From contig NZ_JBHSDY010000011.1 in assembly GCF_042651965.1 (NCBI RefSeq), positions 62,001 to 126,000 of the forward strand: DNA of 64,000 nucleotides. The letters are read 5' to 3'. This DNA comes from Castellaniella hirudinis (GTDB taxonomy: Bacteria > Pseudomonadota > Gammaproteobacteria > Burkholderiales > Burkholderiaceae_B). Positions 20,364-28,988 of the stretch are shown one piece after another. Under the pieces are notes generated by a model. That model saw only the letters and a list, made by a program, of their open reading frames with translations, made no database searches and was not told where the DNA came from. The number at the start of each line of letters is the position of its first letter. Positions within the stretch are counted from its first letter, which is position 1. A program made the translations under genes and the position numbers.

Positions 20364-20375
20364 TGCTTTTTTTTC

Positions 20376-20422
20376 ACTATACTGATCTTTTGGTTTGTCA
20401 AATAGATCCATTTAGATAAATT
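20376..20422. promoter_or_regulatory. gabT promoter and MocR-type direct repeats
   Basis: On the minus strand a consensus TTGACA (20396-20401) and a TATAGT (20376-20381) are only 14 bases apart, shorter than optimal. Immediately upstream of that -35 two direct repeats TAGATCCATT and TAGATAAATT (20403-20412 and 20413-20422) repeat with a 10-base period. Direct repeats near a poor-spacing promoter are the known layout of GabR/MocR activation sites. They also lie just before the regulator's own start, so autoregulation is likely. Confidence 0.5.
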
Positions 20423-20435
20423 TAATGGAGCCAAT

Positions 20436-21923
20436 TTGGAAGCGTTCATCCTCTCTGAATGGTTGCAGCAACACTTCGTTCCAAGCGAAGATAGTCCTGC
20501 TTATCATCGCTTGTATCGACTGATCTGTAGAGCCATTCTAGAAGGGCATCTGGCCGCAGGCGCCCGCCTGCCGTCGACGCGCGACCTGGCGGCCGAGCTG
20601 GGCATCGCCCGCAATACGGTGCTGCAGGTCTACGACCAGTTGGCCGAGGAAGGCTATGTGAACGCGGGCGTCGGCCGGGGCACCTATGTCGAAGACATCC
20701 GCCAGGACCTGTTCGACCCTCCGGCCGAGGATGGCGAGGACGCGCCGATCGATGAACACGCCGCGCCGGTGCATGATCTTTCGCGCCGAGGACGCCGGCT
20801 GGTGTCCAGCCTGGGCTTTTCCAACCGCCAGGCGGGCGCCTTCATGCCCGGCATTCCGGACGTGCGGGAATTTCCCTTGAAGACCTGGTCGCGCATCCAG
20901 AACCGGCAGTGGCGCGCCGGCCCCTGGGATCTGATGCGGTATGCGCCGGCCGGCGGCTATGGCCCGCTGCGTCAGGCGATTTCGGATTACCTGGGCAGCG
21001 TGCGCTCCGTGCGCAGCACGGCCCAGCAGGTCGTCATGACCACGGGTATCCACCAGGGCATCGACATCGCGGCGCGGCTGTTGTGCGACCCGGGCGACAC
21101 GGTCTGGGTCGAAGAACCCGCGTATTGGGGCGTGCGCAATCTGCTGACGTCCTCCGGGCTGCGCCTGGTGCCGATCCGGGTGGACGACGAGGGCATCTGG
21201 CCGGGCGAGGCCGAGCGGGCCCGTCCGCCCCGGCTGATCGTCGTCGCGCCTTCGCACCAGTATCCCCTGGGCACGGTGATGAGCCTGGCGCGGCGGCACA
21301 TGCTGCTGGACTACGCGCGCCAGGTCTCGTGCTGGATCCTGGAAGACGACTACGACAGCGAATTCCGCTATGACATGCGGCCCTTGTCGTCCCTGCAGGG
21401 CATGGACGAGGCCGGCCGGGTGCTGTATGCGGGCAGCTTCAGCAAGACCCTGTGTCCGGGCCTGCGGGTCGGCTTTCTGGTGGTGCCGCAGGCGCTGGCA
21501 AGCGCCTTCGCCGATTCGGTGGCGGAACTGTACCGCGAGGGCAACATGATGACCCACGCCGTGCTGGCGGACTTCATCCGCGAAGGCCATCTCAGCTCGC
21601 ACATCCGCCGCGTGCGGCGGCGCTATGCGGAACGGCGCGCCTGCCTGATCGAGGAAATCCGCCGCCATTTCGGCGACGCGCTGGACGTCATCGGCGTCGA
21701 GGCCGGACTGCACCTGATCCTGGCGCTGCCGGACGGGGTCGACGACACCCTGGTGGTGCGCGATGCCTTGCAGCAAGGCGTGGTCACACGCGCCCTGAGC
21801 ACCTATTACACGGAGCGGGAGAACGCCCGCCCCGGCCTGTTGCTGGGTTACGCCGGGGCGACGCCCGAGGAAATCCGGCCCGCCTTCGACACGCTCGCGC
21901 GTGTGATCGGCGCTTATCTTTGA
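20436..21923 (+). CDS. MocR/GabR-type regulator (GntR helix-turn-helix fused to aminotransferase fold)
   Basis: A 495-residue chimeric regulator. Residues ~20-85 are a GntR winged helix (YRLICRAILEGHLAAGARLPSTRDLAAELGIARNTVLQVYDQLAEEGYV). Residues ~130-490 are a class I aminotransferase domain with WVEEPAYWGVRNLL, ILEDDYDSEFRYD and PLP lysine K337 in YAGSFSKTLCPGLRVGF. Such proteins sense PLP plus an amine and activate catabolic genes. The start is a TTG at 20436 with GGAG 5 bases before it; the nearby ATG at 20425 is out of frame. It is divergent from the gabT-transporter operon and followed after 31 bases by another aminotransferase gene, so it probably controls both. Confidence 0.9.
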   Translation: MEAFILSEWLQQHFVPSEDSPAYHRLYRLICRAILEGHLAAGARLPSTRDLAAELGIARNTVLQVYDQLAEEGYVNAGVGRGTYVEDIRQDLFDPPAEDGEDAPIDEHAAPVHDLSRRGRRLVSSLGFSNRQAGAFMPGIPDVREFPLKTWSRIQNRQWRAGPWDLMRYAPAGGYGPLRQAISDYLGSVRSVRSTAQQVVMTTGIHQGIDIAARLLCDPGDTVWVEEPAYWGVRNLLTSSGLRLVPIRVDDEGIWPGEAERARPPRLIVVAPSHQYPLGTVMSLARRHMLLDYARQVSCWILEDDYDSEFRYDMRPLSSLQGMDEAGRVLYAGSFSKTLCPGLRVGFLVVPQALASAFADSVAELYREGNMMTHAVLADFIREGHLSSHIRRVRRRYAERRACLIEEIRRHFGDALDVIGVEAGLHLILALPDGVDDTLVVRDALQQGVVTRALSTYYTERENARPGLLLGYAGATPEEIRPAFDTLARVIGAYL

Positions 21924-21954
21924 TCTTCGACCTGCGGAAAAAAAGGAACCCGTC

Positions 21955-23316
21955 ATGACGACCCCGAACCACCTGGCGCACAGCGATGTCGCCTATCAGT
22001 TGCACGCCTACACCAATGCCCAGCGGCACCGCGAGGAGGGGCCGTGCATCATGGATCGCGGCCATGGCATCCACGTGTACGACACCACCGGCAAGGAGTA
22101 CATCGAGGGCATGGCGGGACTGTGGAGCGTGGCGGTGGGCTTCAGCGAGCCCCGGCTGGCGCGGGTGGCTTTCGAGCAGATGCAGCGTCTGCCCTTCTAT
22201 CACACCTTCAGCCACAAATCGAACGTGCCCTCGATCGAACTGGCGGAAAAACTGATCGATCTGACGGGCGGGCGCATGGCGCAGGCCTTCTTCACGAATT
22301 CGGGCTCCGAGGCCAACGACACCATCGTCAAGATGGTCTGGTACTACAACAATGCCCTGGGCCGTCCCGAGAAGAAGAAGATCATCGCCCGCCAGCGCGG
22401 CTATCACGGCGTGACCGTGGCCTCGGCCAGCCTGACGGGCCTGGCGGGCAATCACCGCAGTTTCGATCTGCCCTTGCCGCGCATCCTGCACACACGCTGC
22501 CCCTACCTGTACCGCGAAGGCCTGCCGGGCGAGACTGAAACCGGCTTCGCCGACCGGCTGGCGGCTGAACTGGAAGCGATGATCCTGGCCGAGGGCCCGG
22601 AGACGGTGGCGGCCTTCATCGGCGAGCCCGTCATGGGCGCGGGCGGAGTGATCGTGCCGCCCGAGACCTACTGGCCGAAGATGCAGGCCGTGTGCCGCAA
22701 GTACGACGTGCTGCTGATCGCCGACGAGGTCATCACCGGCTTCGGGCGCACGGGGCGGATGTTCGCCTCGGACCTGTTCGGCATCGAGCCCGATTTCATG
22801 ACGCTGTCCAAGCAGCTCACGTCTTCGTACCAGCCGCTGGCCGCCGTGCTGATGAACGAACGCGTGGCCTCGGTGATTACGCGCCACAGCGGCGAACTGG
22901 GCACTTTCGGCCACGGCTACACCGCCAGCGGCCACCCGGTGGCCTCGGCGGTGGCGCTGGAGAACATCCGCATCATCGAGGAACGCGGCCTGGTGGACAA
23001 CGCGGCTGCCGCGGGCGACGTGCTGCAGCGCCGGCTGCGGGAACTGGCGGATCACCCGCTGGTGGGTGAAGTGCGGGGCATCGGCCTGATCGCGGCGGTG
23101 GAACTGGTGGCCGACAAGGCTTCGAAGACGCCCTTCGATCCCCTGGGCAAGGCCGGCGCGCAGGTCGTGCGCCTGGCGCAGGACAACGGCCTGATCCTGC
23201 GCGGCATCCAGGACAGCGTGGCCTTCTGCCCGCCGCTCATCATCACCGAAGCGCAGGTGAATACGCTGGCGGATCGCTTCGCGCAGTCGCTGGATCAGGC
23301 GGCGAAGGCCTTGTAA
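21955..23316 (+). CDS. class III aminotransferase, omega-amine:pyruvate type
   Basis: PLP enzyme of 453 residues in the omega-amino-acid/putrescine:pyruvate transaminase group (SpuC-like). Landmarks: GLWSVAVGF, FYHTFSHKSN, FFTNSGSEANDTIVKMVWYYNNALGRPEKKKIIARQRGYHG, LIADEVITGFGRTG (D257), and PLP lysine K286 in TLSKQLTS. Substrates such as putrescine, GABA, beta-alanine or other omega-amines cannot be separated by eye. It follows the MocR-type gene by 31 bases, and its last 74 bases overlap the end of the convergent LysR gene. Confidence 0.87.
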   Translation: MTTPNHLAHSDVAYQLHAYTNAQRHREEGPCIMDRGHGIHVYDTTGKEYIEGMAGLWSVAVGFSEPRLARVAFEQMQRLPFYHTFSHKSNVPSIELAEKLIDLTGGRMAQAFFTNSGSEANDTIVKMVWYYNNALGRPEKKKIIARQRGYHGVTVASASLTGLAGNHRSFDLPLPRILHTRCPYLYREGLPGETETGFADRLAAELEAMILAEGPETVAAFIGEPVMGAGGVIVPPETYWPKMQAVCRKYDVLLIADEVITGFGRTGRMFASDLFGIEPDFMTLSKQLTSSYQPLAAVLMNERVASVITRHSGELGTFGHGYTASGHPVASAVALENIRIIEERGLVDNAAAAGDVLQRRLRELADHPLVGEVRGIGLIAAVELVADKASKTPFDPLGKAGAQVVRLAQDNGLILRGIQDSVAFCPPLIITEAQVNTLADRFAQSLDQAAKAL

Positions 23317-24196
23317 TCCGTTGCTGCGTCTGCCCGACCAGCCAGTCGCGGAAATGCGTCAGGGCGGGCAGGGTGGCCTTGCGCTCGGGGATGATCAGGT
23401 GAAAGGCCCGCTGGCCGGGGCCGCTGTGCGGATTCAGCACGGTCAGCGTGCCCTGGGCCAGTTCCTGCTGGATCAGAAAGGGCGGGATCAGCGCCACGCC
23501 CAGTCCGTCGCCGGCGGCCTGGGCCAGCATGGAAAACAGTTCCAGCCGCATGCCCGCCAGGGGGGCGGGGGCCGCGACGCCGGCCGAGGCGAACCATTCG
23601 CGCCAGGCGGTGGGCCGGGTGCTCTGCTGCAGCAAGGGCAGGGCGGCGATGCCGGCCGCGTCCAGCGGATCGGCGGCCAGACGGGGGCTGCAGACCGGCA
23701 CGGGATTTTCCCGCAGCAGGAAATGGGCCTGGGTGCCCGGCCAGCGCGGATCGCCCGAGTAGATGGCGGCGTCGAACTCGGTGTCCTCGAACAGAAACGG
23801 ATGGGTGCGGGTCGCCATATTGATCTGCAGGCCCGGGCGCTCGGCGCGCAGCGCCGTCAGGCGCGGCAGCAGCCAGCGGGTGGCGAAGGTCGGCACCACG
23901 GCCAGTTCCAGCACGCCGCCGCCCTGATGGGCCATGACGGCCTGGGTGTCGCGCTCCAACGCGTCCAGTTGCCGGCGCACCACACGGCTGTAGCGTTCGC
24001 CCGCATCGGTCAGGCGCACGCCCCGGCGCGCGCGCTGGAACAGCGGCACGCCGACCAGGGCCTCCAGGCCGGCGACCTGGCGGCAGATGGCGCCCTGTGT
24101 CAGCGACAGTTCCTGGGCGGCGCGCGTGAAGCTTTCGTGCCGCGCGGCGGCCTCGAAGGCCTGCAATGCCTGGGTGCTGGGCAAGCGTTTGCGCAT
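23243..24196 (-). CDS. LysR-family regulator, GcdR/GcvA-like
   Basis: DNA-binding regulator of 317 residues with the N-terminal LysR helix-turn-helix (STQALQAFEAAARHESFTRAAQELSLTQGAICRQVAGLEALVG) and a periplasmic-binding-like effector domain of GcvA type (LELAVVPTFATRWLLPRL). It is divergent from the glutaryl-CoA dehydrogenase gene, so it probably regulates that gene; in Pseudomonas and other proteobacteria the LysR protein in this position is called GcdR. The 3' end overlaps the convergent aminotransferase gene by 74 bases; both reading frames look intact. Confidence 0.85.
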   Translation of the reverse strand: MRKRLPSTQALQAFEAAARHESFTRAAQELSLTQGAICRQVAGLEALVGVPLFQRARRGVRLTDAGERYSRVVRRQLDALERDTQAVMAHQGGGVLELAVVPTFATRWLLPRLTALRAERPGLQINMATRTHPFLFEDTEFDAAIYSGDPRWPGTQAHFLLRENPVPVCSPRLAADPLDAAGIAALPLLQQSTRPTAWREWFASAGVAAPAPLAGMRLELFSMLAQAAGDGLGVALIPPFLIQQELAQGTLTVLNPHSGPGQRAFHLIIPERKATLPALTHFRDWLVGQTQQRITRPSPPDPATARSDPPAYSPALR

Positions 24197-24260
24197 ATCG
24201 GATTAAGTGCGGATCGAGTACGGAGTGAATAAAAATCACGAATAGCGTAGTTTATATCGA

Positions 24261-24289
24261 TTGTGTGTTGAAAAATATCTCGTTAGGAT
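24261..24289 (+). promoter_or_regulatory. probable promoter of gcdH
   Basis: TTGTGT (24261-24266) and TAGGAT (24284-24289) with a 17-base spacer lie in the AT-rich spacer between the LysR gene and gcdH, giving a leader of about 40 bases. A LysR-type site is expected upstream, but I cannot single one out. Confidence 0.35.
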
Positions 24290-24334
24290 GCGTGAACATC
24301 ACTGATTTAGTCCTATTCTTTTCCGGAGACCCCC

Positions 24335-25522
24335 ATGTCCGCTTCCCGTCCCCAGTTCCAATGGCTCGATCCCCTGCTGCTGGACCAGCAGTTGACCGAC
24401 ACGGAGCGCATGGTGCGTGATGCCGCCCGCGCCTATGCCCAGGACCGTCTGCTGCCCCGCGTCCAGGAAGCCTTCCGTCATGAAAAGACCGACCCGGCGA
24501 TCTTCCGTGAAATGGGTGAACTGGGCCTGCTGGGCGCCACGATTCCCGAACAGTACGGCGGCGCGGGCATGAACTATGTCTGCTACGGCCTGATCGCCCG
24601 CGAGGTCGAGCGGGTCGACTCCGGCTACCGCTCGATGATGAGCGTGCAAAGCTCGCTGGTCATGGTGCCCATCAATGCCTTCGGCACCGAGGCGCAAAAA
24701 CAAAAATACCTGCCGAAGCTGGCTGCGGGCGAATGGATCGGCTGCTTCGGCCTGACCGAACCCGACCACGGTTCGGACCCGGGTTCCATGGCGACGCGGG
24801 CGAAGAAAGTGCCGGGCGGCTACAGCCTGACGGGCGCCAAGACCTGGATCACCAACAGCCCGATCGCCGACGTGTTCGTGGTCTGGGCCAAGGATGAAGC
24901 CGGCGACATCCGCGGCTTCATCCTGGAAAAGGGCTGGAAGGGCCTGTCCGCCCCCGCGATCCACGGCAAGGTCGGCCTGCGCGCCTCGATCACCGGCGAG
25001 ATCGTGCTGGACGAGGTCTTCGTGCCGGAAGAAAACATCTTCCCCGAGGTGCGTGGCCTGAAGGGTCCCTTCACCTGCCTGAATTCGGCGCGTTTCGGCA
25101 TCGCCTGGGGCGCCCTGGGCGCGGCCGAGGCCTGCTATGAAACCGCGCGCCAGTACGTGCTGGACCGCAAGCAATTCGGCCGCCCGCTGGCCGCCAACCA
25201 GTTGATCCAGAAAAAACTGGCCGACATGCTGACCGAAATCACCCTGGGCCTGCAGGCCGTGCTGCGCGTCGGCCGCCTCAAGGACGAGGATCAGGCGCCG
25301 GTGGAAATCACCTCCATCATCAAGCGCAATTCCTGCGGCAAGGCCCTGGACATCGCCCGCACCGCGCGCGACATGCTGGGCGGCAACGGCATTTCCGACG
25401 AGTTCTGCATCGCCCGCCATCTGGTCAACCTGGAAGTCGTCAACACCTACGAGGGCACGCACGACGTGCACGCCCTGATCCTGGGGCGGGCCATCACCGG
25501 CATCGCCGCCTTCGCCAACTGA
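24335..25522 (+). CDS. gcdH: glutaryl-CoA dehydrogenase
   Basis: FAD acyl-CoA dehydrogenase that oxidises and decarboxylates glutaryl-CoA to crotonyl-CoA in lysine/tryptophan/glutarate breakdown. The 395-residue protein matches the GCDH group throughout: FQWLDPLLLDQQLTDTERMVRDAARAYAQ, YGGAGMNYVCYGLIAREVERVDSGYRS, CFGLTEPDHGSDPGSM, GAKTWITNSPIADVFVVWAK, and the catalytic glutamate E373 in NTYEGTHDVHALILGRAITG. SD sequence CCGGAGA precedes the ATG. A CoA-transferase gene starts 5 bases after its stop, completing a glutarate activation and oxidation pair. Confidence 0.95.
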   Translation: MSASRPQFQWLDPLLLDQQLTDTERMVRDAARAYAQDRLLPRVQEAFRHEKTDPAIFREMGELGLLGATIPEQYGGAGMNYVCYGLIAREVERVDSGYRSMMSVQSSLVMVPINAFGTEAQKQKYLPKLAAGEWIGCFGLTEPDHGSDPGSMATRAKKVPGGYSLTGAKTWITNSPIADVFVVWAKDEAGDIRGFILEKGWKGLSAPAIHGKVGLRASITGEIVLDEVFVPEENIFPEVRGLKGPFTCLNSARFGIAWGALGAAEACYETARQYVLDRKQFGRPLAANQLIQKKLADMLTEITLGLQAVLRVGRLKDEDQAPVEITSIIKRNSCGKALDIARTARDMLGGNGISDEFCIARHLVNLEVVNTYEGTHDVHALILGRAITGIAAFAN

Positions 25523-25527
25523 CGGCC

Positions 25528-26805
25528 GTGGCGCGCGAGACCGCCGGCGCCGCCGGACACACCGCGGGTCCGGGCGCTGCGCCCCGGGGGGCGCTGTCGC
25601 ACATCCGCGTCCTGGACCTGTCGCGCATCCTGGCCGGTCCCTGGGCCACCCAGATCCTGGGCGACCTGGGCGCGGACGTGATCAAGATCGAGCGCCCCGG
25701 CGAGGGGGACGACACGCGTGGCTGGGGGCCGCCGTGGATGCCGGACGGGCAGGGCGCGGATTCGCGCGTCGCGGCCTACTATCTGTGCGCCAATCGCAAC
25801 AAGCGTTCGGTGACGGTGGACATGGCCAGCGCCGAGGGGCAGGATCTGATCCGCCGCCTGGCCTGCCAGTCCGACGTGCTGGTGGAAAACTTCAAGGCGG
25901 GCGGGCTGGCGCGCTACGGCCTGGATTACGACAGCCTGCATGCGCTCAACCCGCGCCTGGTGTACTGCTCCATCACCGGTTTCGGCCAGACGGGGCCTTA
26001 TGCGGCGCGCGCGGGCTACGATTTTCTGGTGCAGGGCCTGGGCGGCCTGATGAGCGTCACCGGCCGGCCCGACGGCGAGCCGGGCGGCGGGCCGATGAAG
26101 GCCGGGGTGGCGCTGACCGACATCCTGACCGGCTTGTATGCGTCCAACGCCATTCAGGCCGCGCTGGCGGCGCGTGAGCACACCGGCGCCGGCCAGCACG
26201 TGGACATGGCGCTGCTGGACGTGCAGGTCGCCTGCCTGGCGAACCAGGCCATGAATTATCTGGCCACCGGGCGCAGCCCGGGACGGCTGGGCAACGCGCA
26301 TCCCAGTATCGTGCCGTATCAGGATTTCCCCACGGCCGATGGCTATATGATCCTGGCGATCGGCAACGACGGCCAGTTCGCCCGTTTTTGTGAAGAAGCC
26401 GGCCGGCCGGATCTGGCGCAGGATGCCCGTTTTGCCACCAACCGGGCGCGGGTGGAACATCGGGGCGAACTGATCCCCATCCTGCGTCACCTGACCACGG
26501 CCCGCACCACGGCCGCCTGGATTGCGGCGCTGGAATCCCGCGCCGTGCCCTGCGGTCCGATCAACGCGATCGAGCAGGTGTTCGAAGACGCCCAGGTGCG
26601 CGCGCGCGGCCTGCGCATCGAGATGCCGCATCCGGAAACCGGCGCGGTGCCGCTGGTGGCCAGTCCGATCCGCTTGTCGGACACGCCGGTGGACTACCGC
26701 CTGCCGCCTCCGCCGCTGGGGGCGCACACGGCCGACGTGCTGACCGAGGTCCTGGGCCTGGCGCAGGACGAGGTCGAAGCCCTGCGGGCGCGCGGCGTGG
26801 TCTGA
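25528..26805 (+). CDS. CaiB/BaiF family CoA-transferase (glutarate CoA-transferase-like)
   Basis: Family III CoA-transferase of 425 residues. Motifs: IRVLDLSRILAGPWATQILGDLGADVIKIERPGEGDDTRGWGPPW, NRNKRSVTVDM, ENFKAGGLARYGLDYDSL, YCSITGFGQTGPYAARAGYDFLVQGLGGLMSVTG, with the likely catalytic aspartate D198 in VALTDILTGLYA. It begins with GTG five bases after gcdH, so the two are one operon. By context it should activate glutarate with succinyl-CoA (as SugCT/GcdG proteins do), giving glutaryl-CoA to GcdH. The N-terminal ~22 residues are low-complexity and the true start could be later. Confidence 0.87.
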   Translation: MARETAGAAGHTAGPGAAPRGALSHIRVLDLSRILAGPWATQILGDLGADVIKIERPGEGDDTRGWGPPWMPDGQGADSRVAAYYLCANRNKRSVTVDMASAEGQDLIRRLACQSDVLVENFKAGGLARYGLDYDSLHALNPRLVYCSITGFGQTGPYAARAGYDFLVQGLGGLMSVTGRPDGEPGGGPMKAGVALTDILTGLYASNAIQAALAAREHTGAGQHVDMALLDVQVACLANQAMNYLATGRSPGRLGNAHPSIVPYQDFPTADGYMILAIGNDGQFARFCEEAGRPDLAQDARFATNRARVEHRGELIPILRHLTTARTTAAWIAALESRAVPCGPINAIEQVFEDAQVRARGLRIEMPHPETGAVPLVASPIRLSDTPVDYRLPPPPLGAHTADVLTEVLGLAQDEVEALRARGVV

Positions 26806-26848
26806 GGGGCGGTGCCCCGGCCCCGTCCGGCCGCCTGCCGGATCGCTC

Positions 26849-27016
26849 TTATCCGAAGACGTCGATCGCCTTCTGGATGACGGCGGCCAGGGCCGCCAGA
26901 AAGCCCAGGCCCAGCAGGACGATGCCCGGGTTCCGGTCGCGGAAACCAAAGCCGATGAACATCGCGATGATCCCCAGGATGAAGAGGACCAGGAGCAGGT
27001 TGCTGTGAAAGAACAT
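26849..27016 (-). CDS. small hydrophobic protein, 55 residues
   Basis: A short reading frame on the minus strand starting at the ATG at 27016. It encodes one or two membrane helices: FFHSNLLLVLFILGIIAMFIGFGF, then a charged turn (RDRNPG), then IVLLGLGFLAALAAVIQKAIDVFG. The clean amphipathic helix-turn-helix pattern, and its place 69 bases behind the phaB-like gene at the end of the phaC-exporter operon, support it as a real gene. I recognise no family, and its function is unknown. Confidence 0.6.
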   Translation of the reverse strand: MFFHSNLLLVLFILGIIAMFIGFGFRDRNPGIVLLGLGFLAALAAVIQKAIDVFG

Positions 27017-27085
27017 GATGTAGCGCTCGAAGTCGGTTGATGTTTAGGGTGCGGGGGACGGATGGGCGGCGGCCCGCCGCGGCCC

Positions 27086-27832
27086 TCAGTACATGTGTTG
27101 GCCGCCGTTCATGGCCAGGTTGCTGCCCGTCATGAACGCAGCCAGGTCGCTGCACACGAATGCGACCAGCGCGCCGATTTCTTCCGGCCGGCCCAGCCGG
27201 CCGAGCGGGATCTGGGCAATGATCTGATTTTCCAGCACGTCGCGGGGGACGGCGGCGACCATCGCCGTGTCCATATAACCCGGAGAGACGGTGTTGACGG
27301 TGACGCCCTTGCGCGCCAGTTCCAGGGCCAGCGACTTGGTGAAGCCATGGATGCCGGCCTTGGCTGCGGCGTAGTTGGTCTGGCCGAACTGGCCCTTGCT
27401 GCCGTTCACCGAAGCGATGTTCACGATGCGGCCCCAGCCGGTCTCGGCCATGCCGTCCACAAAGGGATGGGTGACGTTGAACATCGAATCCAGATTGGTG
27501 CGCAGCACGCTGTCCCAGGCGGCTTTCACCATCTTTCGGAAGGTGCCGTCGCGGGTGATGCCGGCGTTGTTCACCAGGATGTCCACCCGGTGGCCATCGG
27601 CCCGGATGCGCTCCGCCATGGCCAGGCACGAAGCCTCGTCGGCGACGTCGGCGGCATAGGCCTGGAAGGTGTAGCCGTCGGCAGCCTGGGCCTGCAGCCA
27701 GGCCGGCACGTGGGTGTTGTCGGGCGAGTGCGCGACCAGGACGGTGTGGCCCTGGTCGTGCAGCGCGCGGGCGATTGCCTGGCCGAGGCCGCTGGTGCCG
27801 CCGGTGACGAGCGCAGTATGGGAAGTGGTCAT
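27086..27832 (-). CDS. phaB: acetoacetyl-CoA reductase (PhaB-like), exporter-operon copy
   Basis: NADPH-dependent short-chain dehydrogenase of 248 residues that reduces acetoacetyl-CoA to (R)-3-hydroxybutyryl-CoA. It shows the coenzyme motif TGGTSGLG, NNAG, and catalytic S141, Y154 and K158 (NIASVNGSKGQFGQTNYAAAKAG), with the PhaB-specific stretch GQFGQTNY. It closely resembles the second phaB at 51404. It follows the ABC permease gene by 21 bases, so it is co-transcribed with the exporter and the PHA synthase at 34362-36116. No beta-ketothiolase (phaA) is in the window. Confidence 0.9.
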   Translation of the reverse strand: MTTSHTALVTGGTSGLGQAIARALHDQGHTVLVAHSPDNTHVPAWLQAQAADGYTFQAYAADVADEASCLAMAERIRADGHRVDILVNNAGITRDGTFRKMVKAAWDSVLRTNLDSMFNVTHPFVDGMAETGWGRIVNIASVNGSKGQFGQTNYAAAKAGIHGFTKSLALELARKGVTVNTVSPGYMDTAMVAAVPRDVLENQIIAQIPLGRLGRPEEIGALVAFVCSDLAAFMTGSNLAMNGGQHMY

Positions 27833-27853
27833 GATGAGCTCCTTGGAGTGAGA

Positions 27854-28987
27854 TCAGGCCATGCTGCCGATGGCGGAACGGAATCGGCGCAGCGACAGAT
27901 GGAACATGATGGAACCGATGATCAGCAGCGCCGCGAACGAGGGCCAGACGACGTCGAATCCGGCCCCCCGGTACAGGATGGCCTGCCCCAGTTCGACGAA
28001 GTGCGTGGTCGGCGCGGCCAGCATCAGGTTCTGGACGAGTTGCGGCATGCTTTCGCGCGGGGTCGTGCCGCCCGAGAGCATCTGCAGCGGCAGCAGAATC
28101 AGGATCATCAGCATGCCGAATTGGGGCATGTTGCGCGCCAGGGTGGCCAGGTAGATGCCCAGGGCGGTCATGGCGAACAGGTGCAGGCCGGCGCCGGCGA
28201 AGAACAGCGGCAGCGAGCCTTCGATCGGCACGCCCAGCAGGCCGCGGACAACGCCGTTGAGCGACAGCGCGGCGGCAAGCAGCACCACCAGGCTCATGGA
28301 CCAGACTTTGGCGAGCATGATCTGGGCGGGCGTGACGGGCATGACCAGCAGGTGTTCGATCGTGCCGTGTTCGCGTTCGCGGATCAGGGCGGCGCCGGTC
28401 AGGATCAGGGACAGCATGGTGATCTGGTTGATGATTTCCATCAGGCTGCCGAACCAGGCTTTTTCCAGGGCGGGGTTGAAGCGCGCGCGCAGCGACAATT
28501 CCACCGGCGAGGCCATCGCCGGGTTGCGCCCGCGCAGAAAGGCCTGGATCTCGCCCTGGATGATCTGCTGGATGTTGCCGTTGCCGGTGAACGCCTGGCT
28601 CATACGGGTGGCATCCACGTTGATCTGGATTTCGGCCGGCCGCCCGGCCAGCACGTCGCGCTGGAAGTCGGGGGGGATGTTCAGCACGAAAGAGTAGCGG
28701 CCGATGTCCAGGCCGGGGTCCACTGCTTCTTGGCCGATCAGGGCGGGCGGCAGAAACTGGGGCGGATAGAACGCGGCCGTGATTTGCCGGGACAGCGGCG
28801 TATGGTCCTCGTCCACGATGGCAATCGATACGTGGTGCAGCGTTTCGGGCATGGCCGTGGCCGAGGTATAGACCGATACGGTGAAGGAAAAGGCGATCAG
28901 CACCAGCATGACGGGGTCGCGCCACAGGCTCCAGAGCTCTTTGACGCCCAGCCGCCGGATCGTTCCCAGGGAATGAAGAGGGCTCAT
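27854..28987 (-). CDS. ABC-2 type exporter permease (YhhJ-like)
   Basis: Inner-membrane permease of 377 residues with the ABC-2 layout: one N-terminal helix (PVMLVLIAFSFTVSVYTSA), a large extracytoplasmic domain (~45-180: VSIAIVDEDHTPLSRQITAAFYPPQF, FVLNIPPDFQRDVLAGRPAEIQINVDAT), then about five helices (ITMLSLILTGAALIREREHGTIEHLLVMPVTPAQIMLAKVWSMSLVVLLAA). It resembles YhhJ, the partner of RbbA in E. coli. It starts 1 base after the stop of the fused ATPase-permease gene, so translational coupling is likely. Confidence 0.88.
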   Translation of the reverse strand: MSPLHSLGTIRRLGVKELWSLWRDPVMLVLIAFSFTVSVYTSATAMPETLHHVSIAIVDEDHTPLSRQITAAFYPPQFLPPALIGQEAVDPGLDIGRYSFVLNIPPDFQRDVLAGRPAEIQINVDATRMSQAFTGNGNIQQIIQGEIQAFLRGRNPAMASPVELSLRARFNPALEKAWFGSLMEIINQITMLSLILTGAALIREREHGTIEHLLVMPVTPAQIMLAKVWSMSLVVLLAAALSLNGVVRGLLGVPIEGSLPLFFAGAGLHLFAMTALGIYLATLARNMPQFGMLMILILLPLQMLSGGTTPRESMPQLVQNLMLAAPTTHFVELGQAILYRGAGFDVVWPSFAALLIIGSIMFHLSLRRFRSAIGSMA

Positions 28988-28988
28988 G

